This document shows, in pieces, positions 38,582-51,497 of a DNA stretch of 64,000 bases. Origin of the DNA: Rhodococcoides corynebacterioides (GTDB taxonomy: Bacteria; Actinomycetota; Actinomycetes; Mycobacteriales; Mycobacteriaceae); the NCBI RefSeq assembly GCF_019834675.1, contig NZ_JABUBU010000002.1, positions 186,001 to 250,000 of the forward strand, given 5' to 3'. The position numbers and the translations under genes were made by a program. The notes under the pieces are model-generated. The model was not told the origin of the DNA. It did not search any database and worked only from the letters and a program-made list of their open reading frames with translations. The first letter of the stretch is position 1; each line of letters starts with the position of its first letter.

Positions 38582-39169
38582 CTACTCCGAGGGCCGGACC
38601 GGCTTCCGCGTCGTGACATCTCCCGATTCCGGTGTCGGTGGCGGCGTCGAGACCAACTCGGCAGCGTCCCGTCCGCGACGCACGTTCGCCCACCAGGTGC
38701 CACCCAGCACGAGCGCGACCACGGCGACCAGGGCCAGCGTCAGTCCCGTCCACGACGGCCCCGGTGCGGTCACGACGTCGAGGAACTGGTCGGCCGACAC
38801 CACCGGATCCGCGGTGTAGGCGCTGTCCTGGCCCGCCTCGAGGGTCACGCGGTCGATGCTGTCGCTGAAGGACCCCACCTGGCCGGGCCCGAGCACCAGC
38901 ACGGTGCCACCGTCCGCGGCACCCACCTCGGTGGCCAGGTCACGCAGGTGCGAGTCGAGTCGTGCCGGCTGGTCCAGGACGACGATGTGCAGGTCGACAC
39001 CCTCGTCGCGCGCGCGGGCGACCACGGCCTCGAGGCCGGGCACCAGCTCCGACGGGGCCGCGACGCCGTCGGCGGTGACGTCGGCCAGGGTCGACGGAAC
39101 GTCCACGAACGGCGGGATCTCCGCCGCCGCGGGCGCGGCGTGAACCGGAACGGCGTGTGAGAGCGACAT
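38582..39169 (-). CDS. Rv1476-like membrane protein
   Basis: 195 residues. A Pro/Ala-rich N-terminal half shows TPM-like alpha/beta features ('GVDLHIVVLDQPARLDSHLR', 'GGTVLVLGPGQVGSFSDSI'). One helix ('WTGLTLALVAVVALVLGGTW') anchors it, followed by a short cytoplasmic tail. The N-terminal 'MSLSHAVPVHAAPAAA' is not a classical signal peptide. Function unknown; conserved next to acn and ripA in Mycobacteriales. A minus-strand TAGGGT ends 8 nt before the ATG, suggesting a leaderless transcript divergent from acn. Confidence 0.82.
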   Translation of the reverse strand: MSLSHAVPVHAAPAAAEIPPFVDVPSTLADVTADGVAAPSELVPGLEAVVARARDEGVDLHIVVLDQPARLDSHLRDLATEVGAADGGTVLVLGPGQVGSFSDSIDRVTLEAGQDSAYTADPVVSADQFLDVVTAPGPSWTGLTLALVAVVALVLGGTWWANVRRGRDAAELVSTPPPTPESGDVTTRKPVRPSE

Positions 39170-39177
39170 CGCGCCGA

Positions 39178-39183
39178 ACCCTA
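39178..39183 (-). promoter_or_regulatory. Possible -10 element for the Rv1476-like gene
   Basis: Minus-strand TAGGGT, 8 nt before the ATG at 39169, with no ribosome binding site in between. Confidence 0.4.
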
Positions 39184-39293
39184 CGGCACGGTCGGCTCTC
39201 CGACCCCGCCCGTTGCACCCGTGTGTCCGGTGGAGAACGATGAGCGCTGTACGCCGGTCCCCGGCGCGCCGATCCGTGTCGGTCCGCGCCTTT

Positions 39294-39320
39294 TTTACAG
39301 GACAAGCGTACTGTTAGGAT
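39294..39320 (+). promoter_or_regulatory. Promoter of acn
   Basis: TTTACA (39294-39299) and TAGGAT (39315-39320) are 15 bp apart, a short spacer. They would start transcription near 39327, with a ~120-nt leader. The interval is occupied by an AcnR-type operator. Confidence 0.5.
39298..39313. promoter_or_regulatory. AcnR operator
   Basis: CAGGACAAGCGTACTG fits the Corynebacterium glutamicum AcnR motif CAGNACnnncGTACTG (as I recall it) at every fixed position. It lies between the -35 and -10 of acn, ideally placed for repression by the TetR protein encoded 3' of acn. Confidence 0.8.
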
Positions 39321-39446
39321 CGAACCGAGAGAGCAGCGGCGCCGGATCCAGCCCGATCCGACCCGATCGAGGGTGACCCGCTTCCTCTCGTAGACCGTCG
39401 ACACAGCCCCGTCGGCGGTAGCGAAGAGAAGACGACTGGAGCTGAC

Positions 39447-42251
<2,805 letters not shown>

Positions 42252-42284
42252 TTCAGCCGACCCGTTCGCCGGACACCCCACGCG

Positions 42285-42319
42285 GAACGCGCACGATCGC
42301 TCGCCGGTCGTGCGCGTTC
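42285..42319. terminator. Hairpin between acn and acnR
   Basis: GAACGCGCACGA (42285-42296) and TCGTGCGCGTTC (42308-42319) are perfect 12-bp arms around an 11-nt loop, 34 nt after the acn stop. A smaller TCGGCT/AGCCGA stem overlaps the stop itself. It probably limits read-through into acnR. Confidence 0.7.
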
Positions 42320-42363
42320 TGCGATGGTGGCCCGGCTCCCCGTGCGACGAACAGGAGACGGAC

Positions 42364-42933
42364 GTGCCGAAGGTCAGCGAGGATCACCTCGCCGCCCGCC
42401 GAGGTCAGATCCTCGACGGTGCCCGGCGCTGCTTCGCCGCGTACGGCTACGAGGGCGCCACCGTCCGGCGGCTCGAGGAGGCCACGGGGCTGAGCCGCGG
42501 TGCGATCTTCCATCACTTCCGCGACAAGGACGGACTCTTCCTCGCGCTGGCCCGCGACGACGCCCATCGCATGGCCGACGTCGCCGCCGAGCAGGGTCTG
42601 GTACAGGTCATGCGCGACATGCTGGCCGCGCCCCAGGACTTCGACTGGCTGGGCACGCGCCTCGAGATCGCCCGCCGACTCAAGACCGACGCCGAGTTCC
42701 GGGCCGGCTGGACCGAGCGCTCGGTGGAACTGCGGGGCGCCGTGCTGTCCCGCCTCGAGCGTCAGCGATCCGCGGGCCGACTGCGTGACGACGTGCCCAC
42801 CACGGTGCTGCTGGGCTTTCTCGACCTGGTCATGGACGGGCTCGTGACCCGGCTGGCCTCGGGACAGGACACCGACGACCTGTCCGCCGTCCTCGACCTC
42901 GTCGAGGAATCCGTTCGACGGGAGCGCGCATGA
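42364..42933 (+). CDS. acnR: AcnR, TetR-type repressor of aconitase
   Basis: 189 residues. The N-terminal TetR helix-turn-helix is 'RRLEEATGLSRGAIFHHF' with 'FAAYGYEGATV' before it; the remainder is the ligand/dimer domain. Its place directly downstream of acn and the AcnR box in the acn promoter identify it as the homologue of corynebacterial AcnR and Rv1474c, which represses acn and responds to citrate/metal. GTG start with AGGAG 7 nt upstream. It overlaps the thiolase-like gene by 4 bases (ATGA). Confidence 0.88.
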   Translation: MPKVSEDHLAARRGQILDGARRCFAAYGYEGATVRRLEEATGLSRGAIFHHFRDKDGLFLALARDDAHRMADVAAEQGLVQVMRDMLAAPQDFDWLGTRLEIARRLKTDAEFRAGWTERSVELRGAVLSRLERQRSAGRLRDDVPTTVLLGFLDLVMDGLVTRLASGQDTDDLSAVLDLVEESVRRERA

Positions 42934-44403
42934 CCGGCACCGATTCACGACGACTGCCCGTGATCGTGGGGGTCGCCGACCTCGCGAGCGGGTCGGCGAC
43001 CACGGCGCCGACCCCCGCGGAACCGCTGGACCTCGTCGACGACGCCGTCCGTCGCGCGCTGAGCGACACCGGGTCCGGCCGCCTCGCGCAGGCCGTGACG
43101 CGGGTGGACGCGGTGCGGACCACCAGCTGGCGGTACGACGATCTTCCCGGCCTCCTCGCCCGTCGCCACGGCTGGACTCTGCGGACGTCGTCCACGACGA
43201 CGGTCGGCGGGCACTGGCCGGTGGCGTTGCTGAACGCCGTCGCCGACGGCATCGCCGACGGGACGGACGACGTCGCCCTGGTGGTCGGCGGCGAGGCGCA
43301 GGCGTCGCTGCGTGCGCTCGGCAAGGCGGGCCGGGACCCGGTGGAGGCCGGATGGACCGCCGAGCCCGGCGGACCGCCCGCCTTCGACCCGGAGGATCTC
43401 GGCAGCGCCGCCATGCAACGCGCCGGCATCCTCGCGCCGGTGCAGATCTACCCGTTGTTCGAGAACGCCCGGGCCCACGCGCTCGGGCTCACCGCCGATC
43501 GCGCTCGGGCGGAGTCGGCGGACCTGTACGCGCGATTCTCGGGCGTCGCCGCGGAACACCCCGTCGCCTGGAACCCCGGTGTCCGCACCGCCGATCGGAT
43601 CGCGTCCGTGACACCGGACAACCGGGCCGTCTCCGACGCCTACCCGCTGTCGATGAACGCCATGCCCTTCGTCGACCAGGCCGCGGCCGTGGTGGTGTGC
43701 TCGCTGCAGACCGCGCGCGACGCGGGCGTCCCCGAGGATCGCGTCGTCCACGTGTGGGGCGGTGCGGGCGCCTCCGACACCCCGGATGTGGTGCTGCGCA
43801 GCAGCTTCCAGCACTCCCCCGCCCTCGCGTCGGTGATCGACCGGCTCGGTGTCGCGGGCCCACCCGCCCTGGTCGACGCCTACAGTTGCTTCCCGATCGT
43901 CCCGAAACTGCTGCTGGCACAACTGCAGTCGGTCGGCGGCGCCGACGATGTGCTCCCCACCCTGCTGGGCGGCCACTCGTTCTTCGGGGGCCCGCTGTCG
44001 AGCTACAGCCTGCACGGCATCGCCGAGGCCACGCGTCGACTCCGCCGCGACCGCAGCGGCGGTCCGGCTCTGGTCCACGCCAACGGCGGCTACCTGACGC
44101 ACCAGCACGCCGTCCTGCTGGGCGCGGAACCGCACCCCGACGGACGCGTCGGCGACGGCGACGTCGTCACCGTCGCCCCGGCGTCCACGGACGTCGTCAC
44201 CGATCACCGTGGCCCCGCCACGGTGCTCGCCGCCGCCACCACGTTCGGCCGCGCGGGGACGCCCGACGCCACCCTGGTGATCGCCGAGACCCCCGACGGG
44301 CGCCGTGTCGCCGGACGCACGACGGCGGACGACGCGTGGCCCGATGCGCTTCCGTCTGTCGGGCGCACGGTCGAGGTGACCGACGAGAACGGCGTGCTGA
44401 CCG

Positions 44404-44417
<14 letters not shown>
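42930..44417 (+). CDS. Thiolase-superfamily protein (acetyl-CoA acetyltransferase-like)
   Basis: 495 residues in the thiolase fold with an extra C-terminal OB-like domain ('PDGRVGDGDVVTVAPAST'). Early motif 'RLPVIVGVADLASG' and late motif 'ALVHANGGYLTHQHAVLLG' are typical of the long 'acetyl-CoA acetyltransferase' group. The active-site Cys of true thiolases should follow the 'TTTVGGHWPVALLN' strand, but no Cys is there and the GHP motif is missing, so classical thiolysis is unlikely. Translationally coupled to acnR. The end overlaps the convergent ABC-F gene by 14 bp. Confidence 0.82.
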
Positions 44418-46035
<1,618 letters not shown>

Positions 46036-46098
46036 GGTACTGACTCCTCACGGTCGGCGATGCGGGTGCCGAGGCACGGCGGCCGTCGGCAAACCCTC

Positions 46099-46104
46099 AT
46101 TCTA
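46099..46104 (-). promoter_or_regulatory. -10 element of the ABC-F gene
   Basis: Minus-strand TAGAAT, a near-consensus -10, giving a start near 46092 and a leader of about 57 nt. The -35 is not clear. Confidence 0.5.
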
Positions 46105-46147
46105 TCCGCCGTGCGCCAGTGAATTCTCCGCCCGAGAGTGACTCCGC

Positions 46148-46153
46148 TAACGT
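46148..46153 (+). promoter_or_regulatory. Possible -10 element for the 46161 SDR gene
   Basis: TAACGT ends 7 nt before the ATG at 46161, with TTCTCC 18 bp upstream as a weak -35. This implies a leaderless transcript. Confidence 0.4.
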
Positions 46154-46160
46154 CGGGCGC

Positions 46161-46931
46161 ATGAGCACCCACACGGATCTGCAGGGCCGCGTCGCCCTGG
46201 TCACCGGAGCGAGTCGCGGCATCGGCAAGGCCGTCGCGGCCGATCTGCTCGCCCGCGGCGCCGCGGTGACCATCACCGCGCGCAAGGAGGACCAGCTGGA
46301 CGCCGCCGCCGACGAGTTGCGTGCCGCGGTGCCCGGCGCCGTCGTGCTGCCCGTCGCCGGCAACGCCGGCGACGAGGAGTCCCGGCAGGCCACCGTCGAG
46401 CGGACCGTCGCGGAACTCGGATCGCTCGACATCCTGATCAACAACACCGGTATCAATCCCGTCTACGGCTCGCTCATGGACGCCGACCTCGGCGGAGTGA
46501 AGAAGATCTTCGACGTCAACGTCGTCGCCACCCTCGGCTACACGCAGCGCGCCTACCACGCCTGGATGGGCGAGCACGGCGGCGCGATCGTCAACCTCGC
46601 CAGCGTCGCCGGGCTCCGGTCGACCGGCGTCATCGCCGCCTACGGCGCTTCGAAGGCCGCCCTGATCCGCCTGACCGAAGAACTCGCCTGGCAGCTCGGA
46701 CCGCGCATCCGCGTCAACGCCGTCGCCCCCGGCGTGGTCAAGACCAAGTTCGCGGAGGCCCTGGTCGCCGGCGGCGAGGACGCGGCGTCGCAGGGCTACC
46801 CGATGAAGCGGCTGGGCACGCCCGAGGACGTCGCGGCTCTCGTCGGATTCCTCGCCTCCGACGCCGCGTCGTGGATCACCGGCGAGACCGTGCGCGTCGA
46901 CGGCGGACTGCTGGCCACCGGGTCGCTCTGA
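46161..46931 (+). CDS. Short-chain dehydrogenase/reductase
   Basis: 256 residues of classical SDR type: cofactor motif 'ALVTGASRGIGKAVAADLLA', 'LINNTGINPVYGS', catalytic Ser/Tyr/Lys in 'NLASVAGLRSTGVIAAYGAS', and C-terminal 'WITGETVRVDGGLLATG'. The substrate is unknown; annotation as a 3-oxoacyl-ACP reductase would be generic. The ATG at 46161 fits the family start; an ATG at 46119 lies upstream of the likely -10. It ends 2 bp before the lycopene cyclase gene, so they share a transcript. Confidence 0.88.
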   Translation: MSTHTDLQGRVALVTGASRGIGKAVAADLLARGAAVTITARKEDQLDAAADELRAAVPGAVVLPVAGNAGDEESRQATVERTVAELGSLDILINNTGINPVYGSLMDADLGGVKKIFDVNVVATLGYTQRAYHAWMGEHGGAIVNLASVAGLRSTGVIAAYGASKAALIRLTEELAWQLGPRIRVNAVAPGVVKTKFAEALVAGGEDAASQGYPMKRLGTPEDVAALVGFLASDAASWITGETVRVDGGLLATGSL

Positions 46932-46933
46932 CC

Positions 46934-48067
46934 GTGTTCCCCTCACCCGACGCCGTGGTGATCGGTGCGGGACCGGCCGGACGGGCCGCCGCGCACCGCA
47001 TCGCGGTGGCGGGCGCCGCCGTCGTGCTGGTCGATCCCCGGCCCGACCGACGGTGGACGCAGACGTACGCGATGTGGGACGACGAGCTGCCCGGCTGGCT
47101 CCCGGCCGACGTCCGCGCGACGACGACGGCGTCCGCCACCGTCGTCGGGGCCCGGCGCCACCACGTGGCCCGCGCCTACACCGTGCTCGACACCGAGGCC
47201 GTGCAGCGGGCGCTGACCCTCGACGACGTCTCGGTGGTGCGGGACGTCGCCGTCGCCGTCGACGCCCACGGGGTGACACTGCGCAGCGGCGGTCGCGTCG
47301 GGGCGCCGGTGATCGTCGACGCCCGCGGCTCGGCCGTCGGGCCGGGCGTGCCCGAACAGCGGGCGCACGGGGTGATCGTGCGGCCGGAGGTCGCGAGTGC
47401 CGCGCTCGACGGCGCCGACACCCTCGTCATGGACTGGCGGCGCGACAACGGCACCGACCCCCGCGATCACCCCACGTTCCTCTACGGAGTGCACCTGGAC
47501 GACGATCGGGTGCTGCTCGAGGAGACGTCGCTGGTCGGGGAGCCCGGACCCGACCAGGCCGACCTGGCCGCGCGATTGCAGCGTCGCCTGCGGAACCGCG
47601 GCGTGACGCTCACCGGCGACGAGGACGTCGAACGCGTGCGGTTCGCCATGGCACCACCGTCGGGACTGCCCGCCGGGGTGGAGGTGACGGGCGCCCGCAG
47701 CGCCGCGCTGCACCCCGCCACCGGATACAGCGTGGCGTCGTCGCTGCGTCGGGCCGACGCCATCGCCGGTCACGTCGTCGCCGGCACGCCGGTGACCTCG
47801 CGCGCCGGCGCCGCCGTGGCGTCGTTGCGACGGCTCGGCGGGCAGGTCCTCCTCGGTCTCCCGCACGAGGATCTCGCGGACTTCTTCGACCGCTTCTTCT
47901 CGCTGCCCGTCGCCGCGCAGCGTGCCTACCTCTCCGGCGACGACGATCTCCCCGGCACCGCGCGGGCCATGGGCGAGCTGTTCCGGGGCGCCGGGGCGCG
48001 TCACCGCCGCGCCATCGTGCGGACCGTCGGCCGGCGCGCGCGGGTGTCGGTTCCGTGGTTGCCGTGA
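46934..48067 (+). CDS. Lycopene cyclase family protein (CrtL/CrtY type)
   Basis: 377 residues. FAD/NAD-binding start 'AVVIGAGPAGRAAAHRIA', followed by 'RRWTQTYAMWDDELPGWL', the conserved Y-x-x-W-x-D-E segment of CrtL-type beta-cyclases. 'LYGVHLDDDRVLLEETSL' and 'HPATGYSVASSLRRADAI' match later family motifs. It would cyclise the ends of lycopene in the membrane to make beta- or gamma-carotene-type pigments. No crtE, crtB or crtI lies in this window, so the pathway genes must be elsewhere. Co-transcribed with the SDR gene. Confidence 0.85.
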   Translation: MFPSPDAVVIGAGPAGRAAAHRIAVAGAAVVLVDPRPDRRWTQTYAMWDDELPGWLPADVRATTTASATVVGARRHHVARAYTVLDTEAVQRALTLDDVSVVRDVAVAVDAHGVTLRSGGRVGAPVIVDARGSAVGPGVPEQRAHGVIVRPEVASAALDGADTLVMDWRRDNGTDPRDHPTFLYGVHLDDDRVLLEETSLVGEPGPDQADLAARLQRRLRNRGVTLTGDEDVERVRFAMAPPSGLPAGVEVTGARSAALHPATGYSVASSLRRADAIAGHVVAGTPVTSRAGAAVASLRRLGGQVLLGLPHEDLADFFDRFFSLPVAAQRAYLSGDDDLPGTARAMGELFRGAGARHRRAIVRTVGRRARVSVPWLP

Positions 48068-48109
48068 CGGGTGGTGGCGCCGTGACGGCCGGTGGCCCAA
48101 GATTGACCC

Positions 48110-49120
48110 ATGCGATCGATCTGGAAAGGTGCCATCGCCTTCGGGCTGGTGAACGTGCCGGTCAAGGTGTACACCGCCACCGAGGACCACGACATCAAGT
48201 TCCACCAGGTCCACGGCAAGGACGGCGGTCGCATCAAGTACGACCGCAAGTGCTCCGTCTGCGGTGAGTCCGTGCAGTACGCCGACATCGACAAGGCGTA
48301 CGAGTCGCCCGACGGCGACCGCGTGATCCTCACCGACGAGGACTTCTCGTCGCTGCCGGCGGCCGAGAAGCACGAGATTCCGGTGCTCGAGTTCGTACCG
48401 ACGGAGCAGATCGACCCGATCCTCTACGACAAGAGCTACTACCTCGAGCCCGACTCGACGTCCCCCAAGGCCTACGTCCTGCTGCGGGACACCCTCACCG
48501 AGACCGACCGAACGGCGTTGGTGCACTTCACCCTTCGCCAGAAGACTCGACTGGCCGCCCTGCGGGTCCACGACGACGTCCTCATGATCCAGACCCTGCT
48601 CTGGCCGGACGAGGTTCGTGCCGCGGAGTTCGGCTCGCTCGACGGCGTGAGTGCGCCGCGGCCCCAGGAGCTGAAGATGGCCGGCGCTCTGGTCGAGAGC
48701 ATGTCCGGCGACTTCGACCCGTCCGAGTACACCGACGAGTACCAGGTCGAACTGCGGAAGGTGCTCGAGGAGGCCATCGAGAACGGCGGCGAGAAGGTCG
48801 TCCACGCCGAGCGGGAGGACGACGACACCGGCGAGGACGCCGAGGTGGTCGATCTGGTCGCGGCCCTGCAGCGCAGCGTCGAGGCGGCCGGTCGATCCGG
48901 CCGCGGCCGGGCGTCGGGGTCGACCGACGACGACGGCGACGGCGACGGTGAGAAGGACGCGAAGAAGGCACCGGCGAAGAAGACCGCGGCCAAGAAGGCA
49001 CCGGAGAAGAAAGCACCGGCCAAGAAGACCGCGGCGAAGAAGGGACCGGCCAAGAAGACTGCCGCGAAGAAGAGCACGTCCGGTGGTGCGGACGACCACA
49101 GCGAGCGCAAGGGCGCGTGA
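48110..49120 (+). CDS. ku: Ku, DNA end-binding protein of NHEJ
   Basis: 336 residues. The Ku core spans about residues 1-255 ('RSIWKGAIAFGLVNVPVKVY', 'VQYADIDKAYE', 'LPAAEKHEIPVLEFVPTEQ'). The C-terminus is a ~45-residue lysine/alanine tail of KKAPAKKTAAKK-like repeats, as in the longer mycobacterial and Streptomyces Ku proteins, where it binds DNA non-specifically. Ku forms a ring homodimer on broken ends and recruits LigD; no ligD gene is in this window. No good ribosome binding site; AAGATT 8-13 nt upstream of the ATG could be a -10 of a leaderless message. Confidence 0.95.
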   Translation: MRSIWKGAIAFGLVNVPVKVYTATEDHDIKFHQVHGKDGGRIKYDRKCSVCGESVQYADIDKAYESPDGDRVILTDEDFSSLPAAEKHEIPVLEFVPTEQIDPILYDKSYYLEPDSTSPKAYVLLRDTLTETDRTALVHFTLRQKTRLAALRVHDDVLMIQTLLWPDEVRAAEFGSLDGVSAPRPQELKMAGALVESMSGDFDPSEYTDEYQVELRKVLEEAIENGGEKVVHAEREDDDTGEDAEVVDLVAALQRSVEAAGRSGRGRASGSTDDDGDGDGEKDAKKAPAKKTAAKKAPEKKAPAKKTAAKKGPAKKTAAKKSTSGGADDHSERKGA

Positions 49121-49196
49121 CACGGACACAACCCGCCGGTGCCGTATCCGTAAGCCTCACAACGCCGAACGTGTTATCTCACCAAGAACCCGTCCC

Positions 49197-49230
49197 TAGA
49201 GTTCCTCACGTGCCACGGGGTCCACACGTG
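49197..49230 (+). promoter_or_regulatory. Candidate promoter and paired CACGTG sites before the 49283 operon
   Basis: TAGAGT (49197-49202) is a good -10; the -35 at the right distance (TTATCT) is poor. Two CACGTG palindromes at 49207-49212 and 49225-49230 flank the predicted start point and could be an operator. Confidence 0.35.
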
Positions 49231-49282
49231 GTCGACGTCGGCCGTGCCGGCTGTCGGGGGAACCAGTCGGGGAGAGACACAC

Positions 49283-50530
49283 ATGTTCGAGCACGAGTTC
49301 ACCACCGTCGCAGACGACGCCCATCTCGTGCGTCCGGTCGTGGCCCTGACGGCGGACGCGCCGTCGTTGCTGTTCCCGCGTAAGTACGCGGACATCGCCG
49401 CCCTCAGCGCGGGAGACGCGTCGTTGCTGCGGCCCGTGCTCGACCCCGCGACGGCCGAGGCGGTGTCCGCACTGCCCGCGCCCGGCCACGAGGTGGCCCT
49501 GGTGTTCGGCGCCAACGGATTCGTCGGCGCCCATCTGGTGGCGCAGTTGTCCGTGCGCCCCGAGATCACCACCGTCTACGCGGGCGTCCGCGGAACCACC
49601 GACGTGCCGGCGGCCGATCGCTTCGAGGAAACCGTCGCGCGGTACGAGATCACCGACATCGACCGGTCCAAGATCGTCGTCGTCGAGGCCGTGCCCACCC
49701 GCACCCGGTTCGGACTCGACGAGGCCACCTACACCCACCTTCGCGACACCGTCGACCAGGTCTTCAACTCCGCGAGCAGCACGGACTACGACGCGAGCTA
49801 CCTCGATCTGCGCCGCGACTGGTTCGAGTCCCTGCTCCGCGTCGTCCAGTTCACGCTCGAGTCGCGGCGCAAGCATCTGAGCTACATGGGCTCGATCGGC
49901 GCGTTCCTGTACTGCAACCCCGAGGACTTCCGGCGGCCCGATTCCTGGTGGTACTCCGGCTACTGCCAGATGAAGTGGATCAACGGGCGGCTGCTGCGGT
50001 GGCTGCACGCGGACGGTCTCGCGTCGGTGACGCTGTGCGAATCCCCCTACGTGCTCGGCTCCACGACCGTCGGCAAGGACCCCGGCCGGGTGTACAGCTT
50101 CTGGCGCGCCATCGAACTCGGCAACAGCGTCGGGGCGCTGTGGGACGGACCCGGCATGAACTACGCCCCGGTGGACGTCCTGACGCAGGTGCTCGCCGGC
50201 AACGCCCTCGCCGACGCCCCGCTCCCCTACCTGGTGCCGTCGAACCCCGAGCCGTACACCAACAGCGTGCTCGCCGACGCCCTCGGGCTCGAGCTGGTGC
50301 CGTTCGACGAGTTCGTGCGTCGGGTGAACCGGTACATCCCGCCCGCCCGCACCGCGACCCTGCTCGGCTCGGACGTCAACGACCTCATCCGCCGGTCCAA
50401 CGCGCCGTCGGTGCTGCCGGCCGGGACGGACACCTCGTGGTGGGACCACACCGCCCTGTTCGACCGCTACCTCGCGCACATCGAGTTCCGCGACGTCACC
50501 GGGCGACGGACCGGTCTCGTCTCGGCGTGA
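49283..50530 (+). CDS. NAD(P)-binding thioester-reductase-like protein
   Basis: 415 residues. After an ~65-residue N-terminal extension comes an extended Rossmann domain with 'LVFGANGFVGAHLVAQL' (residues ~74-90) and the catalytic Tyr227-x3-Lys231 in 'WWYSGYCQMKW'. 'DQVFNSASSTDYDASY' and 'GSTTVGKDPGRVYSFWRAI' recall the thioester reductase/fatty acyl-CoA reductase family (NAD_binding_4). A plausible reaction is NADPH reduction of an acyl thioester to an aldehyde or alcohol. GGGGAGAG lies 8 nt before the ATG. First of four genes overlapping by 4 bases each. Confidence 0.8.
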   Translation: MFEHEFTTVADDAHLVRPVVALTADAPSLLFPRKYADIAALSAGDASLLRPVLDPATAEAVSALPAPGHEVALVFGANGFVGAHLVAQLSVRPEITTVYAGVRGTTDVPAADRFEETVARYEITDIDRSKIVVVEAVPTRTRFGLDEATYTHLRDTVDQVFNSASSTDYDASYLDLRRDWFESLLRVVQFTLESRRKHLSYMGSIGAFLYCNPEDFRRPDSWWYSGYCQMKWINGRLLRWLHADGLASVTLCESPYVLGSTTVGKDPGRVYSFWRAIELGNSVGALWDGPGMNYAPVDVLTQVLAGNALADAPLPYLVPSNPEPYTNSVLADALGLELVPFDEFVRRVNRYIPPARTATLLGSDVNDLIRRSNAPSVLPAGTDTSWWDHTALFDRYLAHIEFRDVTGRRTGLVSA

Positions 50531-50760
50531 CGCCCCCGCCGCGGGTGCCGCCGCAACCGGTGTTCCTCGAACCCGGGCTCGGGTACGCCGTCCGCACCTG
50601 GACCGGTGACCTGCTGCAGTTCGTCCTCGGGCTCGTGTACTACGTGGCGGTGCTCGCCCTCGGCGGTCCCGCGGTCCTGGTCGACCGCGTGCTCGGCACC
50701 CGGTGCTACGACCACCTCGTCCGCCTGGCGGAACGGCTCGACCACGGCGCGTCGTCGTGA
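50527..50760 (+). CDS. Small membrane protein, unknown function
   Basis: 77 residues: a Pro-rich N-terminus ('TPPPRVPPQPVFLEPGLGY'), one or two hydrophobic segments ('LLQFVLGLVYYVAVLALGGP'), and a charged amphipathic end ('YDHLVRLAERLDHG'). No homologue is recognised. It starts at a GTG overlapping the previous stop (GTGA) and ends overlapping the next start the same way, so its expression is tied to the thioester reductase-like and decarboxylase-like proteins. It may anchor them to the membrane. Confidence 0.65.
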   Translation: MTPPPRVPPQPVFLEPGLGYAVRTWTGDLLQFVLGLVYYVAVLALGGPAVLVDRVLGTRCYDHLVRLAERLDHGASS

Positions 50761-51497
50761 CGCGGCGGCGCGCCGCGGTCGCGGCGGTGGCCGCCACCGT
50801 CGTCGGCGGGTACTCCTACTGGCGCAGCGCGGCGTTCCTGCGCGATCCGCCGCGCGTCCCGCCGGACGAGGAGGACACCGTCGTGGCCGCCGCCGACGGG
50901 TACGTCACCTACGTCAAACGGGTCGAGGCCGGGCAGGTGCCCGTCGCGATCAAGAAGCGGCGGTCGATCACGCTGACCGAGTACGCGGGCGTCGGACCGG
51001 CGGGCGCGGGGGTGTCGGGATGGCTGGTGGGCACCTACATGACCGAGCACTCGGTGCACCGGAACCGGGCGCCGATCGCCGGGACCGTCACGCTGCGCGA
51101 ACACCGCGGCGCGGCCCCGTTCAACCGGTCCATGGCCCGCATGACCGCCAATCTCGTTCTGCGACAACGCCCGTACGACCGGGAGTGCGAGTACCTGCTG
51201 ACCAACGAGCGCCTGACCATCGGTCTGCGCCACGCCGGGGGCGCGACCGTCTACGTCACCCAGATCGCCGATCTGTGGGTGGACCGGATCGTCGCGCACA
51301 CCTGCCCCGGCGACCAACTGGCACGCGGGGAGCAGTACGGGCTCATCCGCTTCGGATCCCAGTGCGACGTGTTCCTCCCGGACGCCCTCGTGGCGTCCGT
51401 GGACGTCCGACCGGGGCAGTACGTCTGGGCCGGGGAGTCGGTTCTCGCACGGACGGTCGCCGCATCCACCCCCATCCCGTCGAGGAGACCGACATGA
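50757..51497 (+). CDS. Phosphatidylserine decarboxylase family protein
   Basis: 246 residues of the short Psd type with an N-terminal membrane segment. Features expected for a pyruvoyl decarboxylase are all present: Asp47 in 'AAADGYV', His101 in 'EHSVHRNRAPIAG', and the self-cleavage pair Gly200-Ser201 in 'GLIRFGSQCDVFLP'. Cleavage before Ser201 would give beta and alpha chains with a pyruvoyl group. The canonical reaction makes phosphatidylethanolamine; no phosphatidylserine synthase gene is adjacent and the 'TEYAGVGPAGAGVSGWLVGT' region is atypical, so another carboxylated lipid or amino acid is possible. Confidence 0.82.
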   Translation: MTRRRAAVAAVAATVVGGYSYWRSAAFLRDPPRVPPDEEDTVVAAADGYVTYVKRVEAGQVPVAIKKRRSITLTEYAGVGPAGAGVSGWLVGTYMTEHSVHRNRAPIAGTVTLREHRGAAPFNRSMARMTANLVLRQRPYDRECEYLLTNERLTIGLRHAGGATVYVTQIADLWVDRIVAHTCPGDQLARGEQYGLIRFGSQCDVFLPDALVASVDVRPGQYVWAGESVLARTVAASTPIPSRRPT

